64,000 bases of DNA, from assembly GCA_020631735.1 (NCBI GenBank), contig CM036209.1, positions 8,593,451-8,657,450 of the forward strand. Reading direction: 5' to 3'. The notes below the pieces were generated by a model, which did no database searches, was not told where the DNA came from, and was given only the letters and a program-made list of their open reading frames with translations. Shown here piece by piece: positions 34,154 through 44,838 of this stretch. The position numbers and the translations under genes are program-made. Within the stretch, counting starts at the first letter, position 1. Every line of letters begins with the position of its first letter. Source of the DNA: Saccharum officinarum (taxonomy: Eukaryota > Streptophyta > Magnoliopsida > Poales > Poaceae).

Positions 34154-35999
34154 AAGAGAGGAGCCGGTTGTGGCGGCTGACTGGTTGTGTTTTCTTTTGT
34201 CGCCTCATCCCTGACACATTTTGTTATGTAGGGCATGGCTGTTAAAGTAGATGCTAGATTAAGGACGGTTTACGGTTTAGCCAAGATCAGTAGGATGTGG
34301 TAGATGCTCTAATCTGCTTTAAGAGGAGATGCCAACAGTTGGACAGACTATTGCCTCGTCACTGACAGTTATCTTAATTCTGCTTCGTCCATCATTGTGC
34401 CTTTGCAGCTGTCCAGTTTGTTTGTCCTGTGATGTACTATGCATATGCATATCCCTTGTTTGTGTCCATGTTTGTGCTCTGCTTACCGAAGGTTCTTGGC
34501 ATGATCCACAGCTCGAATGCGGTAAGAAGTTTTTTTTTTGAATTTTGCAGTAAGCAGTTCGTAGTAAGAACCTCAGCAGTATTCCAATATGACTCCTTAC
34601 CCCCGGACAGAGATTCAGTAACGTAGCTGCAGCAAGTCACAGCGTAACTTGCGACCCTTCATCCACCGTCCAAGTACATCCAAAGGCTCACGACACTTGC
34701 AACTAAAATAGAAATATCTATCCAATTTTTTACGGAGTATGTGGACGTGGGAGCGAGGGCCAGACTCGCCCCGTCCCGCGCGACCCCGCTGGCCTCGTGC
34801 GCAGCCGCGGGCGTTGCCTGTGGCCGCCGGCCTCCCGCAGGCCCGTGATGCTGTCGCGCCGCCATGGGAGACGAATCCCCTGCCCACCACTAAATCTCAG
34901 TAGGGTTCCTTGTCTTTGGTATTTATTGATGCAAAATAGAACGAAGTCATATGCAAGAATGCTTCCAAATTTGAGATTTAGTGAACCAAGAATGGTTAAT
35001 TTGCCTGATTTTTGCACTGTAGTATTACAGAACTAGTGGAATCAGAATTTTCATACACATATGTGCATTGTCTGGTTTACAGAACTAGTTGATATACAAG
35101 AATTGCAATCTGAACATTTCTATGTTGTCATTGCAATCTAAATGTTGACATTTCTAATTAATTGCAATTTCTTGGCAGCAAAAAAAGAAAAAAGGTGGTG
35201 CAGAGCTTCAAGTAGAAGGAGAACATGATGCCAAGAACAAACGAGAAGTTGAGCTTCAAGAGTACACTGTCATTGACAATTTTGGTCAGCTCATAACATT
35301 TCTAACTTTGGCAAATTTAGACCTTCAAGATCTGTTCTAGCTTCTATCACCTAGTTAGATAGTATTTTGGACAGGGTTAACTATAGTATTTTGTGGGCTA
35401 ACTATATATTATTTTGTGAAGTATGTCACAATGCCCATCAAGTGGACATCTGAATGTCAGAATGTAGGAGCAGCAGCACTTTTAAGTAGTTGATGGAAGC
35501 TTTGTAAGCATTTGACTGAGTTCTGTCACTTAATTGATTAGCTGCTGGATAAGCTGATTTATGAATGTGTCTGAACTTGTGTTTTATTGTGCTTTGAAAA
35601 TGCAATTAGCTGCTATGTACATGTCCGTCTGAATTATGGACCTGAATTATTGTCTTTTTTTTTAAAAAAAAACTATAAACTATGCTGCTATCTGCTATCT
35701 ATGTCTGAAAAAACAACCAAGTCTCATGTGTTGAAGGGCTGGATCTGTTATGGGACACTGGATCTGATTTGGAGGGATGGATGGAGGAGGTAAGTTACGT
35801 CTGAATCCCTATCCCCCATCTTAGGAAATGCTGCTTTTTTTATTGCTCCAGTAGACCTTCAATAGCTCTTTTTTATGTTGGCTACCCTACCAATATATCT
35901 CATCTCCCCTCAAAGAGAAGTTGCATCTTTTCTAATAGCACAGGCCCACAATAATTGCCCCTTCTTCCCTACTTTGCCATGGCCGCCTCCTTCGTCCAA
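34154..35999. other. 3' flank of AHL and intergenic sequence
   Basis: 34154-34550 is the likely 3' UTR. 34740-34890 is a short GC-rich island without a supported gene. 35179-35284 is exon-like: it follows CTTGGCAG, is open as QKKKKGGAELQVEGEHDAKN and ends at GTCAGC, but no family is recognised. A frame ending at GTAAGT near 35791 is also unassigned. Confidence 0.3.
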
Positions 36000-36340
36000 G
36001 CCACCGCCCCCGAGCTCTAGAAAACGAAAACCCATCGGTGTGCTTCTGTCCAAGCCGTCGGCCGCCAGCGTCTCGCTGCGGCTGGACGTGAGCCATGGCC
36101 GCCACTTCCATCCAAGACGTCGCCCCCGAGCTCTAGAAAACGGAAGCCCATTGGTGTGCCTCTGCCCAAGCCGTCGGTCGTCGGCGTCTTGCTGCGGCGG
36201 GATGTGAGCCATGTGGCGCCGCTTCCATCCACGTCGGCCCCGAGCTCAAGAAAATGGAAGCCCATTGGTGTGCCTCTGTCCAAGCCGTTGGCCACCGATG
36301 TCTTGGTGCGGCTAGGCATAAGCCATGGCTGCTGCCTCCG
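36000..36340. repeat. Three-copy tandem repeat, period about 115 bp
   Basis: CCCCGAGCTCTAGAAAACG, CCATTGGTGTGCCTCTG and CCAAGCCGTCGG recur at about 36007, 36123 and 36237. The ORFs on both strands in this block arise from the repeat. Confidence 0.85.
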
Positions 36341-36639
36341 TGTTGAATCTCACGGTCCTCTTGTCGTTGCTGGACAGCGTGGTGCGAGGAGGCGGGCGAC
36401 AGAGAATGATTGTTTGAATTCAAAAAAGTGATGTTAGTAGGCTACCCCTATTATCAATCTGTTGGGAAAGTTTGTATGAGGGAGAATATGCCTTTTTTTT
36501 TAAAAAAAAACTGAGCGTTGAACTGCTTTAAGACCATGTGCAATAAAGAATTTTTAGCAGTCTTGATTTTTTTTTGGCATAATAGGAAAAAACGATTTTC
36601 CACCAACTTTTAGTCCAAGATTCTGAGCGAGACTTTAAA

Positions 36640-37700
36640 AACGGTTCATGCCTTCGTCTCATCCGGACCTCGCGCGTCTAAGTCTGCTTGCTGTTACCGC
36701 CTTCTCACACCGCACGCCCCAGCCTGCGCCGCTCACTCGCTTACTCCTCGCTCCCACCCGTTGCGCACCCCACCTGCGCCGCTTGCTCCTCGCTCCCGTC
36801 CGTTGCGCACCCCACCTGCGCCGCTTGCTCCTTGCTCCTCTCTCCCGCTCGTCGCACACCCCATCACCCGCACCTCGCTTCTTGCTTCGGACGTGCGCCG
36901 CACCGCCAGCTCCCTCCCGTAGCGCGCGCCACCCGTCCAGCTGAGCCAAGGCATGTGCTGCTGCTAGTGATGGTGGTGGTGCTTGCGCGCTGCCACTCGC
37001 CACCGAATCCCACCCCGATGACCAGAATCGACCGGTCCGGCCTTCCCCTCCCCTATGTTTGTTACAAATATATGTTTCAAATGTTTCAGAGGTATGTTAT
37101 AATTGTTACATATGGATGTTGCACATGTTATATATTTTGCAAATGTTTTAGAGGTACGTTGCAAGTGTTTGTTCAAAATGATTCATCTGTTTTAGACGTA
37201 TGTTGTAGCAAGTGTTTTATCTGGATTGCATATATTTCATAGACATGTTGCAAGTGTTTTATCTAAACGTTGCATATGTTTTACACACATGTTGCAACAT
37301 TATGTTTCAAATGTTTAATCTGTGTCAAACGTATGTTGCATCCAAGTGTTTCATGCTGCAAGTGTTTCACGAGGACATGGTGAATGATTGGTGCACGGCC
37401 TGGGCGCTGAGGGATGGGGCGTAGGGGCCGGCTCCCGGGTCCTGCCCATGCGGAGAGAGAGGAGGGATCAGGGAGAAGGAGCGGCGGGAGCAGCAATGGG
37501 GACAAGGTGCGCATGCGAGGCGGACGAGAGCATGCTGCGTAGCCGTCCAGACACGAGGAGCGGCGGGCGGAGCTTCGACGGTGGGGTGCGCATGTGAGTT
37601 GGACGAGGCGGACGGAGGCGGGCTACGCAGGTGTCTAGATGCGCACGTCCGTCCAAACAACGGGCGCTCACATTTGTCCAAACGTCTAGGCGATAGACAC
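36640..37700. repeat. GC-rich and TGTTTCAAATGTTT-type repeat element, inverted relative of 11096-12300
   Basis: 36690-36870 has a short tandem repeat around CCACCTGCGCCGCTTGCTCC. 37050-37380 is filled with variants of GTTGCAAGTGTTTTATC and ATGTTTCAAATGTTT, the complement of the 11340-11860 motif. 37380-37690 is GC-rich. The same order inverted occurs at 11096-12300. The transposon class is not recognised. Confidence 0.6.
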
Positions 37701-38098
37701 GTATAATTTAAATTTATTAAGCCACATAAAAAATGAGATTCTATTTTAAGAGCGAGATTCACATAAAAAACAACCCATTAGTTTGTGTTGGAACTAGTAT
37801 TAAAGATCCTCTAGCTGCAATTGCACTTGTACAGGAGCCCTTTCAACAGAAAAAAAAATTGCGACACCTGATGGCGCCAATCAGCTGTCGCCACGCGAGC
37901 ATGTGTGCAGTGTGCGCATGTGGTACGCGCCGCGTCACGCTGGCAAATGGATATTTCCATTCCATTCCAATCCAGCATCCCAGCGGTGGCGTCGTGACTC
38001 GTGACTCGTGACGGGTGCTCTAGATGTCGCCCGTCTCCTTCTGCCACCTTCGCTCACGTTCTAGACTCCTCCCGTGCTCCTCCACCGCTCACCTCCCC
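37701..38098. other. Upstream region of the 38263 gene
   Basis: No ORF supported. GC content rises toward the TATA box. Confidence 0.35.
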
Positions 38099-38107
38099 CT
38101 ATAAATC
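38099..38107 (+). promoter_or_regulatory. TATA box
   Basis: CTATAAATC in a pyrimidine-rich context (CCTCCCC before it), 156 bases ahead of the ATG at 38263, giving a predicted leader of about 125-130 bases. Confidence 0.75.
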
Positions 38108-38262
38108 TCTCGCCGCCCACACCGTCCTATCATCAGGCAGACAAGTACAACCAGCGCAGCGCAGCAGTCCAGTCCAGCACACACCATCTCATCCAATCGG
38201 ATCGATCCTCATCTCTTCTTCCAGAGACAACCGCGCGCGATCTCTCATCAGCAGCACCGACA

Positions 38263-38712
38263 ATGGCGGCGTACATGCGCGTGACGCACCGCGACGAGGA
38301 GGGCAAGAAGGTGATGGAGAAGATGCCGATCCCGGAGACGCGGCGCCCGGACACGGTGAAGTACTTCGAGCGGAAGCTGGAGGAGCAGGGCTTCCACCGC
38401 TTCGAGCGGCACCCGGCGAACGCGCCCCGCGGCGTGGGCATCGGCTCGCCGCCGCCCAAGTCCGGGCGCGGCGGCAAGTTCACCTGGGAGGGCCCCGGCG
38501 GCGTCGTCGAGGGCCAGCTCGACCCCGCGCCGCCCGCCATCGACCCCAATGATCCCAACTACGAGGAGGAAGGGGAGGGAGGGGGAGCGGACGAGGAGTT
38601 GGCTAGGGAGGTGGTCGTCGGGGAGGTGGAGGTCGCTAAGGTCGCCGAGAGCAGGGACGGCGTCGCTAGGGTCGACGTCGCGCCGCCCCTGCTCCAGGAC
38701 CAGAAGCAGTAG
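38263..38712 (+). CDS. Small plant protein of unknown function (149 aa), intronless
   Basis: The frame opens further upstream, but ATG 38263 is chosen. It lies in a GACAATGGCGGC context downstream of a well-placed TATA box, and protein-like sequence begins there: MAAYMRVTHRDEEGKKVMEK. Residues 1-95 look conserved and charged (PETRRPDTVKYFERKLEEQG, GRGGKFTWEGPGGVVEG, PAIDPNDPNY). The rest is acidic and Val- and Glu-rich low complexity. There is no signal peptide or membrane segment, so it is probably soluble. Strong G/C third-position bias is typical of grass single-exon genes and unlike the surrounding transposons. I do not recognise a named family; the FTWEGP and DPNDPNY motifs may define one. 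Confidence 0.8.
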   Translation: MAAYMRVTHRDEEGKKVMEKMPIPETRRPDTVKYFERKLEEQGFHRFERHPANAPRGVGIGSPPPKSGRGGKFTWEGPGGVVEGQLDPAPPAIDPNDPNYEEEGEGGGADEELAREVVVGEVEVAKVAESRDGVARVDVAPPLLQDQKQ

Positions 38713-38819
38713 ACGTTTTTTTTTTTCTTTTCTGGATGCGTCACGACTCGGTGTGTGTTCGAGTTTGTTCGGTGCAGAGCGTGCACGTCAACTCTGCTTT
38801 AATTAATGTACTAATCAGC

Positions 38820-38825
38820 AATAAA
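38820..38825 (+). terminator. Candidate polyadenylation signal of the 38263 gene
   Basis: AATAAA, 107 bases after the stop codon, following TTAATTAATGTACTAATC. Confidence 0.6.
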
Positions 38826-39179
38826 CCAGTGTGAAAGCAAGGGTGGTTATCTTTGCATTGCCGTCGTAGGATTAGCTGCACCAATTTGCCGTCTTGATCG
38901 TGTTGATGTGATTAATGTGTAAAACAAGTTATCGCTCGAACTTCCTAACGAGAAAAAACTCGACCAGCCGGTATGACCTCTCTGGTAGAACTTAATCCCG
39001 CAAGCTCCATGATCATACCTATTTTCCAAGTATATCCCATCTTGGCAGCAGAGGCTGCCCAAATCATACCTTTAAAGAATTGAGAAACACCAACAGTAGG
39101 ACTATAAAAAATATTAGCTTTACAAGTATCATATTTATGATCAACAAACTGCTTCCAAAGTTTCTGGTCATCTAAATTA

Positions 39180-39554
39180 TACTTCCTCCGTCTCAAAAAA
39201 CATGTAATTATAGGTTTAGGCACGGATACCAATACCCCTTACGAAATTACCTAAATACCCCTAGGTACAGTTATCAATACCCGCAGTCAGCCTACTCCTA
39301 TCTGGTTTGCAGCACACTGACGTGAGGCCTGGTTCGTGCATGATGGTTGTGGGGCCAGGGAACGTGAGGTTGAGAGGCCTAGCACCGGGGAAGTCTCTGG
39401 AAGGAAACGAGTGGAGACAATGTTCGTACGTGAGCTTTGCATCTGATTTTTATCCGCATGCAGCAGTAGGAGCAGAAGAAGCTCGTAGGATTACATTTTT
39501 ATTGAGACAAATTTTGAATCGTAGGATTATATTTTTTCTGAGACGGAGGGAGTA
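39180..39554. mobile_element. Stowaway-like element inserted in the LINE
   Basis: Begins TACTTCCTCCGTCTCAAAAA and ends TCTGAGACGGAGGGAGTA, inverted with TA flanks. At 375 bp it is longer than usual. The LINE coding sequence resumes directly on both sides. Confidence 0.85.
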
Positions 39555-39873
39555 CCTCTTGATCCAAGAGGCCAAAAGGCAGATATTTAGGTCTCTTAAG
39601 TTTGGAATACCCAGACCACCATAATCTTTCATCATACTCACACTTTCCCAATTTGCTAAATGATACCTATGGGCATTAGGGCTATCACTCCATAAACAAT
39701 TAGCTAAATGTGTATTCAAGATTTTGATTGCTCATTTGGGAAATTTGATAAAAGACAGTAGGTAAACTGAAATACTACCCAAACAAGCTTTAATCAGAAC
39801 AAGCTTAGCAGCATAAGAAAGCAAGTTCCCTCACCACCCAGCCATTCGTTTAAGCATCTTATCCAGGGAAAAA

Positions 39874-40354
39874 GTCTACTTAACCTCCCTAAGGTGCCGT
39901 CACTTTACCCCCGAACTTTTTAAAACCGGTTAAATTACACCCCACGTGGTTTTCGGACAGTGGTTTTGCTGCAGTACAGGCGGTATTACTACAGTAACAG
40001 TTGTTTTGTCTTTCCCTTTTTTATTTATTTTCGCTGAATCTTTGAAAAATCATAGTAAATCACAGAAAAATCATAAAATAAAAAATCTAATTTTGTTGGA
40101 CTCCACATAAGTAGATCTACACAGTGAACATATAATATGATATGATTTAGTACAAAGTTTTTGTTATAGCTTTACAGTGAACAAATCTAATTTTTTTTAC
40201 AGCAAAAACTTTGTAGTAAAGGATAACATATTATATGTTCACCGTCTAGATATACTATAGCAATACCGCCGGTACTGTAGCAAACCACCGTCTGAAAACC
40301 GCCTGGGGGCTAATTTGACCGGTTTTGAAAAGTTCGGGGGTGGTTAAAGGAGAC
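39874..40354. mobile_element. Terminal-inverted-repeat (foldback) element inserted in the LINE
   Basis: GTCTACTTAACCTCCC and CCCCGAACTTTTTAAAACCGG at the left are matched in inverted order by CCGGTTTTGAAAAGTTCGGGG and GGTTAAAGGAGAC at the right. The inner ACTGTAGCA, GCGGTATT and ATATAATATG motifs are also inverted. There is no ORF. The superfamily is uncertain. Confidence 0.75.
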
Positions 40355-41356
40355 GGTTTCATAGCTTGAATACTTAATGTGTAAATCCCCAACAGGACAA
40401 CTAAACAACTGAGATAAATTGTGAACTAGTTCATCATCTACATTCATAGGGATTAGCTCGCTTTTGTGAAAATTGATTCTCATCCCTAAAATTTGTTCAA
40501 ACCACATGAGGATACTTTTCAAATTCTTAGTGTAATGAGAGCCTATGTCAGAAAAATAATTGTGCTATCTGCATATTGCAGGGACACAATGCCACCAGGC
40601 CTAAAGTTTTCAGCTACACCCTTGATGAGTCCTTGCTCAGCTCCCCCGATCAAGAGTTTAGTCAAAACATCTCCAACTAATTTGAAAAGCAGAGGAGATA
40701 TGGGATCTCCCTGCCTGAGACCTTTTTCCAGTTTTGAAGAAACTGCTATCTTCACCATTAAGATTAACACCAACCGAACCACCTCTAATCAGTTTATCTA
40801 TCCAGTTAGTCCAAATAGCGCTAAAACCTCTAGATGCTAAAATCTCAAACAAGAAATCCCAACTAACACGGTTATAGGCTTTCTCATAATCTAATTTGAG
40901 AATAAGGTTAGGTTTCTTTGAAGAATGAAGGCTATGGACTAATTCATGAGCTACAACTACACTTTCTAAAATATACCTTCCTTGAATAAAAGCACTCTGT
41001 TGAGGGGACACCAATCTATTGATAATCTTACCCAACCTAAGAGTTAAAACTTTTGAGAAAATATTAAAGCTACAATTTATCAAGCTAATAGGCCTAAAAT
41101 TCTTCATGGACTTAGCCTCATCTACTTTTGGTATCAAAGAGATCATAGCAAAGTTCAATCTACTTAGTTCTAAATTACCATGAAAGAAGTCAGCAAACAT
41201 AGCTAGTAGGTCATTCTTGATTCCCAGAATTTGTGATAGATAAGGAAAGAGAGACCATCAGGCCCAGTAGCACCTTCTTCATAGCAGCTCCAAACAGCTA
41301 CATTTATCTCATTTTCAGAGAAAGGCTTAATTAAATCTTCATTCTCCTCACTAGTA

Positions 41357-41430
41357 ACTATTTCTTCACAATTGGACACAGCCAATAAAAGGTAGTAGGC
41401 ACTATGCCACTATTTCTTCACAATTGGACA
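41357..41430. repeat. 22-bp direct repeat
   Basis: ACTATTTCTTCACAATTGGA, extended by CA, occurs at 41357-41378 and 41409-41430, separated by 30 bases, at the 5' edge of the LINE. It may be a break-repair duplication. Confidence 0.8.
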
Positions 41431-41600
41431 ATAACTGTGGGCAAATTATAAGTCATATTTTGTCTATTTCTTTTTAATGTTTCAGTTTGTGCGCAAAAGG
41501 ACTCAAATGCCATTTAAACAAAAATCAGAATATCCATTCCTATATATTCACAATATCTTTTTGTGGTGAGGGGGTGGTTCGACGTACACACCCTCTGTCC

Positions 41601-41745
41601 CTAACTATCCCCAATTAAGTGTGGTCTCTGGTTTTCGTGCAAAAAATCCCTGTCCCAATTAACTAACTATCCCCAATTAAGTGTGGTCTCTGGTTTTCGT
41701 GAAAAAAATCCTTGTCCCAATTAACTGTCGTCTGGTTTTCGTGCC
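41601..41745. repeat. Short tandem repeat, about 63-bp unit, 2.3 copies
   Basis: CTATCCCCAATTAAGTGTGG followed by TCTCTGGTTTTCGTG starts at about 41606 and 41668, with a partial third copy at about 41715. Confidence 0.85.
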
Positions 41746-41942
41746 AAAAGTTTAACTCGATTTATACGAAATACGTGCAATATTTGTATTTTTAAATAAA
41801 TGTATTAAAAACTAAATTCAAATATCTATCTAATGATATTAATAATGTACCATAAATATTAGTATTTTTTTATATAAACTTAGACAAAGTTGTTTCTCAG
41901 AATTAAGGGCAGAGGGACCACTACAAGCCAAAACTTGGACTA

Positions 41943-42069
41943 GCCCCGTTCGCTTCGCTGAAAAGTCATGGCTTAAAGTACTGTTCACTGATTTGTTGTA
42001 AGAGAAAAATACTGTTTCAGCTAAAAAACAAGCTGAAAAATACGGATTATAAGACAAGCGAACATGGCC
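41943..42069. mobile_element. Short hAT-like MITE
   Basis: GCCCCGTTCGCTTCGCTG and GACAAGCGAACATGGCC are inverted ends. The interior has TAAGAGAAAAATACTG and AAAACAAGCTGAAAAATA, as in 28325-28450. Confidence 0.75.
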
Positions 42070-42768
42070 GACTCCTTTAGTAGCCAAAGCTTGCTATTTC
42101 TTTTGTACCACTAGAAGTCGGAACTTGGACATTGCTCTCGGTAGCCAAGCTTGCTATTGCTTTTCTATAAAGGTCAAACAGGAGAATATTATCAATGATC
42201 CTAAAAATTGGACGGTTCTTTCTACTACTTGCAGATTTCACACTATTATGAAAAAAAGTTACGACATTCAATTATCAAAATAAGAAGAATTACAAATAAA
42301 GTGGTAGACAACCTCGCAAAAAAGGCAAGGTAGGCTGTAAGTTTCTCTTATGAATCTTTAATGAATTTTAAAATTTTTACTATTCAGTCTAATTTGGAGA
42401 AATTTTAACAGGACTATTTTACTCTATATTTTGTCTCCATCTCTATATTTTATCTTTGAGTAATGGGAATTTACCCTTCAAAAAAAATCCAGCTAGCTTG
42501 CTTCCTGAGAAAATCTTTGTCGGTGACAATCCCACTAGCTGAGAAAATCAGCGAGAGGAATTTTTTTAACCATTTGGTAGCGCGAGGAATTTAACCTAGG
42601 TCACCCCTAGCGAGACAATTTTTTTATTTGTTAGTGAGAGGAACCTTTCATAAGTAGTTTAAATTCGTTTTGAGTCGACTTAGGATCTGAAGGTACGATT
42701 GAAACACTTGCAACTTCATAATGAGGAAGCTATTTGACACGAACTGTGAAATAAGGATTAAAACTAAA
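42070..42768. other. Intergenic, nothing recognised
   Basis: CCAAGCTTGCTATTTC-type sequence appears twice near 42086 and 42145. There is no supported gene. Confidence 0.35.
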
Positions 42769-43220
42769 AGCATCTCCAAGAGTACCTAAAACACTTTCCC
42801 AATCCAGGATTTTTAGCAGAATAGGAAAAAAAACTATCTCTAACAACTCTCAATCTCACCTCGCAATCTTTTGGCACTTGAGAAAAATTCCTCGTTGATC
42901 GTAAAGACGTGCGGTGTCCAGGTTGCGCGTATCCCTCCTGAGCGCGTATTCTTGGGCCAATCTAAAGGTGGAAGGGCGAAAAAAGAATAAAGGATAGGAA
43001 AAGGTTCTTGATGCAAATATATAAGATAAAAATAATATAAAATTGGTTAAGATAATTTAAAAATAGTATATGATTCCTGATGTAAAATTGTCTTCTATAT
43101 TTTAGGAATGAATTATTGGGAACTATTGGATATAATCTTATTTCTTCCTCCAATCCTTTTTTACGAATCGGAAAATTCAATGGTTTTGGAAATAAAATAT
43201 TGGAAACTCTTGGAGATGCT
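42769..43220. mobile_element. Terminal-inverted-repeat MITE-like element (AGCATCTCCAAGAG family)
   Basis: AGCATCTCCAAGAGT at the left and ACTCTTGGAGATGCT at the right are perfect 15-bp inverted ends. There is no ORF of note. A related GTGCAATAAAGAATTTTTAGCA segment near 36538 suggests an older relative. Confidence 0.8.
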
Positions 43221-43598
43221 CAGAGGATATCCATGATCTCTATAGGCTTTTTGATAGGCCTTAGGCCTCGTGTCAAAGACAACTCATTCCTGAACTGCCA
43301 ACTGTACAAAGATTTTCTCATCCTAAACTTAGAAACACTTTTATTGTCGGTTTGGAAACCTCATCACCACTAGCTTTAAACTTCAGCGGCGGCTCATAAA
43401 CAGTGGTGGATCCATGAATGGATCAAAGGGGCCTGAATAATTCAAGGATAGAAATCTTATTAGTCATAAACTAAATAACTTAATAGATGTAACGACGAAA
43501 TAATAATCTCAATTAAAAATGCTCGTGATGACACATATAACAATTTTATGTTTAGAAAAATACGAAATAAGATTTTTTTTTGTGAAAAATGAAATAAG
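43221..43598. other. Intergenic, nothing recognised
   Basis: No ORF or repeat structure supported. Confidence 0.4.
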
Positions 43599-44329
43599 TG
43601 TTGACACCGTTTTTTGGCACGTGTCAAGATGGTTAGAGTGGGCTAATCGGCAGGAGAAGAGTTACTGTATATACTGACGGCCGATGAAAATCAGCTTGTG
43701 AAGAAGGTTGCCGATGAATGGTGGTGACCGATGGAAAGGTTGATTTAGACTTAGGCGTTGTTAAGGTTGAAGATGTTATTGCCGATGCCGATGAAGGGAG
43801 GCTTGAAGGCTGCTGCCGATGAAACAGGAAGTATGCCGATGGAAAGGAGGTCGGTGAGAATTTCATCGTAATTAAGGCGAACAAGGAAATAGATAGGAGT
43901 TGATTTCCTTTTCTATGTTTGTTAGAGTTTGATTTGTATAAGAGTCATGTGTTTCCTTAGATGTGGACTTGGTGTCCTAGTCGTATTTGGTTATGTTTCA
44001 GTAGATCAGGGTATAAATATAGATTGAAGGACAATGTAATGAGATATATCAATCAATATCAAAACCAACTTTGTCAATTTGCATATTTTTTCTTTTTCAC
44101 GAGTTCTCATCGATTCGGCGAGCTGCATCGCTTCAGTGCGACCTTCGACGATCATCGAGTTCCGCGTGAGTACCTCTTGGCCGTGACTTCCGGGCATATC
44201 GCTGTTGTCAGGACCAAAGTGCTCGTATCTTCATCCTTATCGATTAACAGGTCAAATCGACTGGCACGCTTTGGATATCGATGTCGGGTATTAGCCCTTT
44301 GTGTTTGCAGATCCACTTTTGCATCAACA
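43599..44329 (+). repeat. 5' LTR of element C
   Basis: A 731-bp LTR carrying repeated GCCGATGA motifs (43679-43825). Its partner is outside the window. Confidence 0.7.
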
Positions 44330-44367
44330 CATCTTTTGGCACGCTCGGTGGGACAAATCTGATCAAT

Positions 44368-44814
44368 ATGTTCAATCCTGAGATCGATGCGGGGAACATC
44401 ATCGTGGTATCAGAAGAAGATCTTAAAGAAGAGCAGAAGCAGGCTATGGAAAAGGCTATAGAAGAATATAGACAGCTTTGCCTGAAATTATTCAACTTGA
44501 ACAAGAGCAGACAAGACATCCAGAAGCAAGATTTGCCATTGCCTCGGCAAGTTACTTTTGACTCCAATCCGGGTAAACTTCAAGAGATGGTTAATTCTAC
44601 AGTAAATCATGCTTTGATTAATCACTACAATGTGCTGTCCAATACTGTTCATAATGCTGTGGATCGAACTCTCAAAGAAGGGCAAGCGTCACCGCATTAC
44701 GTTGGGCCTGCCTATCACCAACCAGAGCCGGCATCTGTTAATACTCCATCGGCTCCCTCGGCCATTGTGGGTATAGAGGTTACTTTCCCCTCCAGTATCA
44801 GCAGGCTTACCTAA
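44368..44814 (+). pseudogene. Gag N-terminal fragment of element C
   Basis: The ATG at 44368 opens MFNPEIDAGNIIVVSEEDLK. A Glu- and Lys-rich helix, QAMEKAIEEYRQLCLKLFN, and PLPRQVTFDSNPGKLQEMV follow. The frame stops at 44812-44814, just before the break caused by element B. No zinc knuckle is reached. Confidence 0.6.
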
Positions 44815-44838
44815 TATGCAATCTACACCGATACGATC

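Larger units (their letters stand above)
38935..41385 (-). mobile_element. Decayed LINE (reverse transcriptase), minus strand, with two insertions
   Basis: Pieces from high to low coordinates: GATGPDGLSFLIYHKFW (about 41280), ISLIPKVDEAKSMKNFRPIS (about 41140), LKLDYEKAYNRVSWDFL (about 40900), GLRQGDPISPLLFKLVGDVL (about 40720), and LQYADSTIIFL (about 40580), where the usual second aspartate of the YADD box is Ser. Then come ILGMRINFHKSELIPMN (about 40480), LANWESVSMMKDYGGLGIPN (about 39640) and a terminal domain (39232-38945). The frame changes several times. No poly-A tail is seen at the low-coordinate end, so both ends look truncated. It is an L1-like element unrelated in close sequence to the one at 8089-10821. 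Confidence 0.8.
43599..44838 (+). mobile_element. LTR retrotransposon C: 5' LTR, primer region and start of gag, cut by element B
   Basis: The LTR 43599-44329 (731 bp) starts TGTTGACACC and ends GCATCAACA, with inverted TGTTGA/TCAACA termini. The internal region begins CATCTTTTGGCACGCTCGG, a primer-binding-type sequence common in grass Gypsy elements. Sequence stops matching where TGTAACACCC of element B begins at 44839. The remainder should lie beyond the right edge. Classification as Gypsy is inference. Confidence 0.75.

Noticed and set aside
33706..34236. Minus-strand 176-codon ORF opposite the last AHL exon
   Set aside because: It is a shadow of the Gln/Pro/Ala-rich AHL coding exon.
36017..36423. 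Minus-strand ORFs of about 100 codons with internal repeats
   Set aside because: Explained by the three-copy DNA tandem repeat. No start or promoter evidence.
38001..38552. Alternative-frame Arg-rich ORF over the 149-aa gene
   Set aside because: It starts in the leader and runs through the real gene in another frame. Composition follows the GC3 bias of the true frame.
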